DNA of 64,000 bases from Mesocentrotus franciscanus. Taxonomy: Eukaryota; Echinodermata; Echinoidea; Camarodonta; Strongylocentrotidae. The notes under the pieces were generated by a model. It had not been told where the DNA came from. It made no database searches and saw nothing but the letters and a program-made list of their open reading frames with translations. Both the position numbers and the translations under genes were made by a program. Every line of letters starts with the position of its first letter. Positions within the stretch are counted from its first letter, which is position 1. The stretch spans positions 28,783,373 through 28,847,372 of the forward strand of contig CP137668.1 in the NCBI GenBank assembly GCA_037976565.1, given 5' to 3'. Shown here piece after piece: positions 46,924 to 58,900 of this stretch.

Positions 46924-49900
46924 ATGGATGGCGAGGATGCACAGACCTCAAGTGAGGTTCCCCAAGGTGAATCTAAACCTGCTGTAGCAACACCCACTGA
47001 GGACGACACGCCCGGCCAAGATCCAAGCCCTGCATCAGAAACTCCAAGCCATTCTACAGCTTCTAGTACTGAAGGAAAATCCTCAGATGGGACGACTTCT
47101 GTAACTGTGGACAAAGCTTCAGAGAAACCTTCAGAAAAACCTTTAGGAGCCGATGCAGGATCAGATGGCATTTCAGATGGAACAACCCTGTCGTCTGTTG
47201 ACAAAACTGTGAAGGAGTCCCCTGGAAGTAGTGGGCCCTCTGTGAGTGTTGTTGTCAGCACCACGCCAAATGTTGTCGTGGAGAAGGTTGGTGGTGGGCT
47301 GATGACTTGGAACCTGACAGCAACTGGTGGCGATGTCGATGGGGAGGTAATTTCCCTCCCAAATATCTCTCTCGATCTTGCCCCAATGTGCAAGCGAAGG
47401 ATTCAGTGAGGTGGCGCCATCTGCTTGGGTTGGTCTCAGTCAAATTTTGGCTTCCTTTCCAAAGTTACACCCTTGTGTGAAAGCATGCGACTAATATATT
47501 TATTTGTTCATTATCATTATTACCAAGGGAGTTGCAAATCCTAATATAAACATAAGATCTTAGGATTCTTAAGGGCTTCTTGAGGCATATTCTGAAAAAT
47601 ATATTATCTTTTCATGTTGGGGAAAATGATGGTAATTTTCAAAACAAAGTGAAGTTACACAGAAAAAAAACCCACTTTGTATTAGTGTTTGTGCAGATGT
47701 CTTGTTTAAATGTGCACATACGCTGCCATTATCGGCACAGACAGTAACTGATGGCTCATCCTAATTATGATTTGTTATGAGAATTAACATTGTTTTACCA
47801 ACCTAAAAGATAACATAGTTTTCAGAGTACAAGCCCTGGGCCCAGACTTATAAAGAATTGAGATTGATTCGAATCGATCGCAACTTGAAATAATCTCAGC
47901 TCCTATTTCTTAAGTACACAGTTGCATTTAATTTTATAATACATCATTAATCATCTTAGCCAAAGACATGAGTCTTGTGAATAACCAATACTCTAACTCT
48001 CAGTTGAATTATGTTATTCTTAAATGAGTTAGAGTTTTAATTGGATTCAATTTGATTAAATAGATAGAGCCTAATAAGAATAGAGAGTAGGGCTGCGACG
48101 AGTAGTTGAATACTCGAATACTCGCACTGTTGACAGCTACTCGAGTACGATTTCTCGTACTCGAATACTCGGCCGCCATTTTTTTTTTTTTTGGCTATTT
48201 TTTCAGTGGTTTTACAACCATCTCTGGTCTCAACATAATGTGAATAAAGAATACTATTTAAAGCTAACCTACCTTCCTAATTTGAAGGGAAGAGATTTAA
48301 TAAAAAGTGTTGATTTATTACGCAGGAGATCTTTTCTGAGCAAGGTAGCTAGGCCTCCAAAGCACTGACATAATTCCCTTCGGTAACAATGGCAGCGCGA
48401 GTCCAAAGGCCGCATTGCAACATAATCCTTTTCTTCGGTAGCAATGGCTGCGCGAGTCCAAAGCCCACATTGCGACATAATCATTTTCTTCGGTAACAAT
48501 GGCTGCACGAGTCCAAAGTTCGCATTGCGACATAATCCTTTTCTTCGTGATTGACAGGGGCGCGCAAGTCCAAAGTCCGCATTCCGACATAATCCTTTTC
48601 TTCGGTGACATACTTTTTTCCGTGGAAACACGCTGATAGATTCTAGATCTAGACTAGATCTAGACTAGATCTATTTGTATTATTTTTATCGGAGCGTCGG
48701 CTTCGAAATACAGTCGGGACTGTACAGACTCAGGCTTATTTGTGTGAGTAAAATCACCAAAATAAAGGCTAGCTAGGTATTAAGTTTTATTTTTAAATAT
48801 TAAAAAAAAAAAAAAAAAAATGGCATCCGAGTATTCGCGGGCAAGACTGGGAGTGTACTCGAGTCTCAAGTACCTCATTACACGGTTATGCACAGCCTTA
48901 ATAGAGAGTATTCAAATCACTTTTGAAATCTGTCTTTAAAGTTTATAATTTTGGTTTATTATACACTTTGTTTCTCATGAGTTACTCACATATTTACAAG
49001 TTTAAGTTTTTCTTTGAGAGCTTGGATGAGTTTGATTTTACAAATTGTTGGCTTTTTCAAAGAACATATTCTTTTTCATGTATTTGTGAATGATTTAATT
49101 AGTTTGTCTCAAAGTGATCGCTTTACTACCCTTTGCTTTTACTTTTAGGGAAAGGAGACAGGAAGCATCTTTCCCTTGGATCTAGGTGGTGCCTCAACGA
49201 TATTGACCCAAGACCAGATCCTTAGGATCGATGCTGCCTTGAAATCCGAACAGATCAAGTCGGGGCCCAACCCACTCCTTCAAATCCCTCCTCAAGATAG
49301 CATGGAAAGCATGGCCATTGAAGAACCAGAGGATCACCAGCAGGAAGAAGAAGAGAAGATTCAACTCAACATCGACAGTGTGCTCAACATTGGACCTGGA
49401 AGCTTCAGCACCAAGCATCTGATGAACCAGGTCATGAGCAGTGAGATACTCATGGAGGCCATCGGTGATGACGGACTGGTTGCTGCAGCGGTCGTCACTA
49501 AGACAACCAGCGACAGTGAATCAGAGAATGGATCAACCACAGACTCAACGTCGGAGAAGAAGATGGAGGATAACCTCCAGAGAAGATCTGCCAGGATTGC
49601 ACACATAACAGCAAATGATCTGACCCTGAGACAGACCATGAGAGAAAAAGAGCAGAAAAAGAAAGAGCGAGAGGAGAAGAAGCGGCAGAAAGAAGAAGAA
49701 AAGAAGGCAAAGGATTCTAAAAACGTGACAGTTGTAGAAAGTGGAAGTGTTTCTCCAACTGCACAGAAGGAGAAAGGGAAAAAAGGGGCAGACATAAGTA
49801 GCGAAATTGCTAAATACCTAATGGTCATTGATCAGGAGATTAAGCAGAGTGAAGCTCAGAAAGATGCAGATCTAAAGGAGAAAGATCCAGCAGTAAAGAA

Positions 49901-52900
49901 GGAATATAAGAAAGAGCAGGAGGGTGACACGGGGGAAGAAAAGAAAACAAGTCTCAATCTATTTGAAAGCCTCAGCAGAGATAAGTCAAAGAAAAAAGTG
50001 AAGGAAGACATTGTGAACAAAACCACAGCAGGTGACAAGGAGAAAGAGAAACCTGATGAATCTGGTAAAAGAACATCTGATGCAGAGTCAAAGAATGCAG
50101 ACATGGGTGAAGTGGAGGAAAAGTCATTAGATACAAAGGATGAATTGGAGTTAGGAGAGGTGAAGGAGGAGAAGGAAACGGGTGAATTGTCCGATGATGA
50201 ACTAGCTCACCCTGAACCTAAAACCAGTGTGTACTGGATGGACCATAGCTATGCTGTGAGTCAGGTACTCCCAACGACCAGTAGTGTACCTGCAGCAGCC
50301 CCGGTAGATTCCCCTACAAAACGCAGCACTCGAAGAGTTGGCAGGAAAACGAAGAGCCAAGAAAATTCTGTAGAAAATACAGAAGAAAAGAAAGATGAAG
50401 AAAACCTAGGCGGTCTTCGCCGAGAATCAAAAGTGTCAAAAGAGGAAGAGATTAAAGAGACCAAGCAAGATAAGAAGTCTAAATCGAAGCATGATCGCAA
50501 GGACAAGGAATCATCGAGAGATAAAGACAAGGAGGACAGTCGCTCAAAGTCAAAAGAAAGAAGTAGCAGTAAACAGAAGGAAAGGCATAGAAGGGAAAGT
50601 AGATCAAAATCTGTGGATGACAAAGAGAAGGATAAGAAGAAAAAGAAACATAAGGAGAAAGACGAGGAGAAGGACGAGTCCAGAAGGAAGAAGTCGTCTA
50701 AAAGTTCTAGAGAAGTCAAGAAAACAAAACTTGGTAAGAATTCTCATTTCCATATTTTTTTTAAATTACTGTTTCTTGTCTATATGTACATGTATTTGAT
50801 GTGGATAGTGTTTTGTTTAACTAAATAGTTTCAGACTGCAACTTTGCTTGTGTCTACAGCAAAAATGAATGGGAATAATTCCAAGATGAATTATGATAAT
50901 GCTTTTATAATTGCATAGTGCATACTCAAGTCTTTCAATGATTTAATCAATGAACTGGACATTACATTACATTTATATTCATTTTTAGAATTTAAGTTTT
51001 AAACCAGGAGACTGATTGTCATTGTTTCAGTTTTAGTTAATTACAGTTAATGTACATATAATAAACACTCACATTGGTGGCATGTTTATAATATACTGTG
51101 CCTGTGTACTGTGTAGTCATGTATGTGCTACAATTAATATCAAGTGTTTTTCTTGGAAATTGTACTTGTTCATCTTGTAAGAAAGTCGTAGAAACTGGAT
51201 ATTTCATTTGAAGAACATCTGCACTGAAGTGAACGGGGAATTGTTTAATTCCAAAGATTAAATGCAATGTTGAAGCTGATTTTTAGCGAAGCTTAAGATA
51301 AGTTGTGGACATTTCTTAGAAGGAAGAGGAAGTAAGTAATGGTAATTTGTCATTTTTGTCTTCTTATATTTAATGTCATTCTTGTCTTCAATTCAATTCA
51401 AAGTTTATTCAACACTCTTTTATAATAACATTTAAAACATACAAATACAGAATGGAATGATAAAAAAAGAACAAGATAGTGATAAAAATTACAATGCAAT
51501 TTATGAGAGCATTTGGGATAGGCAGAAAGGAAGGATTCTCTATAATATGAAAGCCTACCCCTAAACACACACATAATATATTTGTGTGTTCATGAATTTA
51601 CGAACAAAAGTGGGTACCTGATTCTAGTAGGAACGATTTAATATGAGTGCTGTATAAGGGCTGCAAAGCTAAAGCCAGAGTGAATAATTTGTCTAAGCAG
51701 ACTACTTCAAAGTTCTCATATTCTCAAACAAATCCTGAGCAACTGCATGTTTTTTTTAATAATGTGGAAAGGTCCCCTTTTTACATTTCAGAATAATTCT
51801 CAACTCAAAGAGTTTTGTTTCCCCCCTTTGACAATATTACTTCTACTTGAACATGCAGAAAGTTTTCTTTTTCTAGGTGAAAATGAGCTGAGCAACATTC
51901 CATTTTATTATTAAGAGTTAAATGTGCCATTCAAATGGTAACTATTATTTTGAAACATCAATCCACTCCTTAAAAATCCATTTCCCAATATGTAATACTC
52001 TTGTTTTTCAGATGAGGATGAACTGAGTGATATTCCATTTTATTATGAAGAGTTAAATGTGCCATTTAAGTGGCCACTGTTATTTTGAAATGTCAATCCA
52101 CTCCTTAAAAATCAATTTCTCAATCTATATTACTCTTGTTTTTCAGGTGAGGATGAACTGAGTGATATTCCATTTTCATCTGAAGAGGAACATGGGGTCG
52201 ATGGGGTCGATGAGGGTGAGCATGATTCTGGCAGTGATTGGACTAGTGACGATGATCCAGAGAAACTCTGGTGTATATGCAGACAGCCTCATGACGGAAA
52301 GTAAGTCACCAGTACAAGTTATATTAGTTCTCTATTTTATTTTATTCTAATGAATTTCTTTAATTTCATTTTTGTCCAAAGAAATTTTGCTATTGTATTA
52401 GTGCTATAGTTACAGTATGTTATTGGACACATGTTTATACAACACCCCCTGTATTAAATTCTGCTTTTACTTCACCAAGAGGTTTAAGAAAAAACAATAT
52501 ATAAATTTTGGTTACTTCTCAGGTAAAATACACAAAAATACATCTGTTCCCAATAGAAATCATGGAGTTGGCAGTTTGTAATTGATTGATTCTAACTTCA
52601 AACAAATAGAATATCATGAACTTCCTGTTTATCAGATTTTTATCAAATTTTCACTGGCTTCTCTTATTTTTGCTATTTTTAGGAGGTTGAAATCTCCTTT
52701 TTAATACATCAGATATTAATGCAGATATATTTTTGTATATATGATTACAAAGACCAGAACTTATTGGAAAACTGTAAGATCTACAAGTATATGAAAGAAT
52801 TCTTGAAACGAGGAACTTTGTATTGTCATGAAATCACTAATTTGCTCTGCCCAGAAGCACTTCAATTCTTCAGTTGTTTCAGAGTCTCCTATTCTCCCCC

Positions 52901-55900
52901 ATAGACTTTGTACACAAGTATGTGCATGCACACTATTAAATGAGTAGTTTCCAATTCCATGATCTAGCTGTAAATTTTGGTATGGTGTATCCATGATGAC
53001 CTTCAAAAGTACAAGTTGCTACTTCAATTCTGGATGTGAGAGCGTGCTTTGCCTTTGATGGTTCAGTGACCTTTTGCCATGTTCACAAAAACAGCAGGCT
53101 CTTTGTAAAATGCACACAATGCATGGACATACTCTTAATAAAGGTTTTGTAACAACCTCATTAGACCGGTTTACTAACATATTCAAATTTATGGATGTTT
53201 CTTTCCTTGGGACCTAGTGACGAGGTATTCCATTAACCTGATATTAATGAATGAACTACAATACTGGGAATTCAGTCTGCATATATTACTTGTTACTATG
53301 TTGGGCAAGCCTCAGCAAGCTGACGGGTTGTCAAGAACAACCTTTGTTTAAAAAGTATGTATACAATTTGGATATGTTAGTAAACCGGTCTGTTGCATGT
53401 CTGAGACTTGTCTGGCATAACAAGCCATGCATATAAATTATTGGTGTATGAAAGAGGATTAGTTGCTGGTTATGCATGAATATCTTTCCCTACAAGTAAA
53501 TATGCTAGTTAGTCTGTACGTGCATCATGTGCATCAAGCAGAAATTCCTTCATTTCTGTTTGATCACACACTTCATGTAGCACTTTGGTTTAGCCAACAA
53601 TATCCCTGCTACCGTAGCTACTGGAATCACTGTATTTGTTTAAAATGTGCAATTTGTCATACATGTAGGATTGTGGCTGCATTTATGTATAAAAGATTTA
53701 ACTAAAGCCATACTTTATTATAAGCACTACTGCAAAATCCTCTCTAGCGCCATCTCAGGCGCCATCTCAGGTCAGCTGTAGCAGCATGGTCTCGTAACTT
53801 GCTCCTTCTGTGCTGTTTGTTCTAACATCGAGTCCTCTGTCTGCGAAGTGGGAATTAAGTATTAGGTTACGTATTGTTGGCAAGTTGACCATGAGATGGC
53901 GCTGTGCATTAAACAGTATGCTAGGGCAGAAAGTTCATCATTTCAGTATCGCTTTAGACAGGCCAGACCTCTTTGCCCTTGATAGAAACAGGTACCTCTA
54001 AAATGAGTCTTCTCTGATTCCATGATTCTCCCAGGTTCATGATCTGCTGTGATAAATGTGAGGATTGGTTCCATGGCAAATGTGTCAACATCACTAAGAA
54101 AGAAGGCAAGCGCATGGAGCAGGAGAACCTCAGCTGGACGTGCCCGAAGTGTACTGGTGAGTACTTATGGTTGTTAATGTACTGTTTTGATTAATTGAAA
54201 ATCAAGCTTGTAAAGTAGTTGATATATACTCGTATTCTACCGTGAACAGTTCATTTCAAATTTGAAGCTTCTATGAATTTTGGTCGACGTCCTCTTTGAT
54301 TTCATTCAGAGTATTGTCAAGCTTTTACTTTTTTTCTTCAAATTTTCATGCTCGACTACTTGGGAAAAATTTTCTTATTCAACTTAAAGGGCAATCCAAC
54401 CTTTCTAATAAGTTCATTTGAATGAAAGCATGAGAATCAGAGAAACAGGATGGCGAAAGTTTGAAATAAATCGGACCACTATTAAGAAAGTTATGAGTGT
54501 TTGAAATATGAGATCACTACAGCTGTGCGAATCTCAAATCTGCAATTTTGTCAGTGGATTGTGATGTAGTGACGGATTACTCTCCCGTTTGTCGCGTACA
54601 AAAATATCACTTATTTCTGATTTTCTTCCAAGTGCCTTCACCCTCGGGGCACTACTCAAAATATAACATAGAGAGTAAATTTTTACAGGTCCTCTAAAAA
54701 GAACAGACCATCCCGAGTCATACTTCTATGAAAAGTTGACATTTTAGTCCTTTTGTGTATTGGAGCAAATGGGAAAGTATTACGCCATTTCATCACATAG
54801 ACATTATCAATTCAGCCAATTTGAAGAGCCCATACCTATAGTAATTGCAACTTTCAAAAATTCGTAACTTTCTAATATTTTGTCCGATTTCATTCAAACT
54901 TTCATCAGTATGCTTCTCTGATTTTTCTGCTTTATTCTAGACAAGTTTGCTATCAAGGTTGGATTTCCCTTTAAGGTTTACAGAAGTAAGGCTCCACACT
55001 ATTACCTTTTTGCAGGAGATCCAGATCAACCGTTTTATTGATTAGTTTATTTACTTTTTATTTATTTATTTATTTATTTTTTATTATTATTATTTTTTGG
55101 GGGGGGCTGTATGCATATTTAGAATTTTTTTGAGCTCTTGGTTCCGGATGCCTGTAAGTGTTGAACCCTGCCTAATTTTTAGATCTCGTCAATGCTCCAG
55201 TATCCTTTGGTTAGCCTTCAATACTTGATTACCTAGTCCTTCTGATAGGACCTACAACTGTAGGTCCCCTGTAGTCTGCTTTAGGCAAAGAAAATTGCTT
55301 TCCTATCGCCAATGACGAGTGTTCAATTGACAACATTTTGAATCTCTTGCTCTTTTAGAGGAAGAAAAGAACAAGGTAGCAGACAAGTCCAAAGCAAAGG
55401 ATGACAAGAGTAAGAAGACCAAACAAGAAACAGAGGACCCGAAGGATGCACGTTCAAAGGAGAGAGAAAAAAGGAAGAGCAGCGATAGGAGGAGAGAAGA
55501 AGAGGAAGAGGACGAGGAGGAGGAGGATGACGAAGAAGAGGAGAAGAAGGGGAGGAGAGGGAAGGTGACCGATGAGAAGAAGAGGAAAAGGAAGAGTGAT
55601 GCAGGGACGAGGAAAGACTCTGAGGTATTGCATTTGCCTTGTTATTTTTGATTTGACTCCTCATTTCTAAAGACCTTTCATCAAATTTTTCAAAGCAGCC
55701 TGTGTTCTGGACATACGTTCCCAAATTTTGTGCATCAGCTATCAATTTACCCTCCTCCTATTTTCCTGAGTATTTGAGCTCTAAAAGGAGAGACTTTGAC
55801 AGGCTTTAAACCAGATGACTTGGTATTTTCAAACTTTAAAAAAGGACAAAAACTTTAAAATGCTGTGCACAGTCTGAAGGAAAAGGTAGTGATAAAAGAA

Positions 55901-58900
55901 TAATCATTTGTAGGTTATAAAATATACAACTTGAAAATGTTTAATTTTGGGAATTCAAGGTACCATACATGGCAACGCCTTGCAAAAGACAGAAAAATTC
56001 GGAATATTCTGTTGAATTTTCATAATAATCCCCTTCTAAAAATACAAAAAGAATATATGGTATTATTGATATTTATGTTTTATCCCTTCCAGTCAAAGAA
56101 AGAGCCCAAAGAGGAGGTTGCCAGCAAGAAGAAGCGACTCAAGTTCTTCCGACCCCCTCCCCCTAAGCAACACTGCATCGGGCCGCGGTGTGAGAACTGG
56201 GCGCGGTCTGGATCGGTCTACTGCAGTCCGGGCTGCATAGTGAAGCACGCTAAAGAGAGTATGAGGCTATTGACTGCAGAGAAAGAGAGGGCAACAGGAT
56301 TAAAAGCAAGGAGAGACTCTGCAGGTGGCTCTGCTAGCAGCTCCACGCAGGTAAGGGTTTAAGGCTTTATATGTTTTTTTTTTTTTTTTTTGTATGTTCG
56401 TTAATATATTTGACTAGAAAATTGTTGACCTACGGTAGCGAGCAAAAAAGATCTGCATATTGAATTAACGTGTAATATGAAAAGGTAAAACATTATATTG
56501 GAATGTTTACATCTACTTGGGAGAAAAAAGTCTTCATTTTTAGTAACATTTCCTAATCATTCAGTGCATATTTTGCTTTGAGCCTAACACATGATGAAAA
56601 TTGTGATGTGGCTGTGATTTGTATGAACTGGTAACAGTCATACATGACAACTAATCAACTAATTTATGTTGCTTCTGATGATCATTAGTAGAACGATTTT
56701 ATCACAAGCATACTCTTGATTTTAGAATGTGCAAAACATACATTTTTATGAATTCATTTCTCCATTGAAGTCACTGAAACTGCGAGAGGATGAGCGTATA
56801 TCTGTGATAGAACGTCACACGGGTCGGCTTCGCACAGGGCTTACAGCACCCACGTATGAAGAACTACCCTATTGGCTGGGTAGACATCCAACGTATGAAG
56901 TACTCAGGCCAAACATCAAACATGGATACACAACATCTTCATTCTACTCAGGTAAAAGCTTTAAAATGATTGTAAATGATTCATGAAAAGGAAAAAAATA
57001 AAAGATAGTAATTGAATCTCTCAATGTTAAACTTATTGAAGAATTAAGGCTTAACATCAAACATGGATACACAATGTATTCATTTTATTCAGTTGAAGAA
57101 AAACAAAATTGATATATAGTAAGACAGCTATAATACTTGTTTCTTTTTGAGTGCATAACAATTGAAAGGTAAACATAGATCTGTTCAACTGTGTGCCTTG
57201 TGAATTACTATTTGTCTTTGTTTTTGTTTTTTGTTGAAAATAGTAAAAGAAGCCAGTGACTGGGGTAATGATACTGTAAGCGCTTTGGCTGGTTACATTG
57301 TAACTGCTAAAACACTTTATACAAAACAGTAATTATTACAGGTATTATTATTATGATTAAAATTTCTTAACAAATAATTACACTGTGGAATTTGTTTGAA
57401 TTCCATTGTGAAAGTTGTTCATACATCCAATTCGTAGACAGAATCCTATAGTATTTACCCAATTCCCGACAACGACCTTTGCCCTTCAAATTATCATGTA
57501 TGTCATTTTACAGGTAAAGGATCGTCGAAGCACAAACCCGAATCAAGGAGGCTGTCACACGAGGTCGACCCTATCAGGAATGTCTCGTCCTCTGACACAG
57601 AGCGTAAGATAAGCACCAAGCAAATCACAAGCCCCAACAAGGATGGTGGACATGTCGGGGCAGACAACCTTGAGAAAAGACAGCGAGAGAGGAGAGAAAA
57701 GGTAAGAAGATACACCGTCTGACTTTGTAGATCGTGAATGAGAAGTACAGGGGGAGTCGGGGACACACCTAGGAGTTGGATATCTATTAGGTATACAGGA
57801 ATGCCCTTCTTGGCTGGGTGACTCATTGATGAAGGATCTCATGAATGGAACCCATTTTGATTATTAAAAAAAACACCTAAATATCAAACAAACAACAACA
57901 ACTACAACAATGACAACTACTACTACCACAGCAACAACTACAACAACTACAACAACTACTAATACTACTTCTACTACTACTACTACTACTACCACAAGAA
58001 GAACAGCAACAACATGGATTCTTTTTTTTTTTGGACCATTTTTTTCCCCGGGACTGTGTTATTTTCCCGCAAGTAATCCAGCTCTTCTTCGTCTTGCCCA
58101 TCTGACAAGGTGTACTGCTAGTGATGTAGCCTATCTCAGGTGCTTGTATGTATCCAGGATACATTTACACATTTAAGAGTGCACAAATCTGAGTGTAATT
58201 AATATATATTACTGCCTGATAAGATATTCAGAATGTCTCATTGACAAATATTGTCTCCCCACATGAAGGTTCATTTCCAGAGCTTGAGTATAACTCTTAA
58301 GAAGTTCAAAAACTAAAGCTGTAATATCATTCACTCTATTCTCTCTTCAGGTTCGATTGCTCCTTGAGATGAAGAGACGAGAGGATGAGGCCATGGAGAG
58401 GGAGCTGGAAAGAAAGAGGATGGAAGAGAGCCGACGGAAACGAGAGGAGGAGAAGAGGGAGGAGGAGGAGAGGAAGAAGAAAGAGGATGAGAAGAGGAGG
58501 AAAGAAGATCGAGAGAGGAGGGAGAGGGAGAAGAGAGAGAAGGAAGAACGTCAGAGGCAGCAGGCGGAGAACAGTAAGCTAGCAGAGCAGACGTCCGAGA
58601 GTGTTAGGGTTAACGTTAAGAGGACACTTTTGGATGTTCTCCTTACTAGGTAAGTTTTCCATTACTGAAATTATATTCACCAAAATTTTAATGGAATGCA
58701 TGAAGATTTTTTTCTTAAATCACTTGTTTTGCACATTAAATAATATATCAATGCCTTAATTTTTTTTGTGTCTTAGAAAACCAGGCCTGTCTAATAAAAT
58801 GAAAAAGCAATAAATATCTAGAAATGCCTTAAATTGAAATCATGTATCTTTAATCAAGGACGTGACTTTTTAGTGTGTTTAAAGGTTCTTCAACGTCTGG

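Noticed and set aside
48375..48605. CRISPR-like repeat-spacer array
   Set aside because: Units are contiguous diverged tandem repeats without unique spacers, inside a hAT element of an animal genome.
49361..50719. Ser/Phe-rich minus-strand frames
   Set aside because: Antisense shadows of the Lys/Glu-rich DIDO1-like exon 2.
53805..54001. Small plus-strand frame
   Set aside because: Intronic, no splice support and no codon bias; it ends just before the acceptor of the PHD exon.
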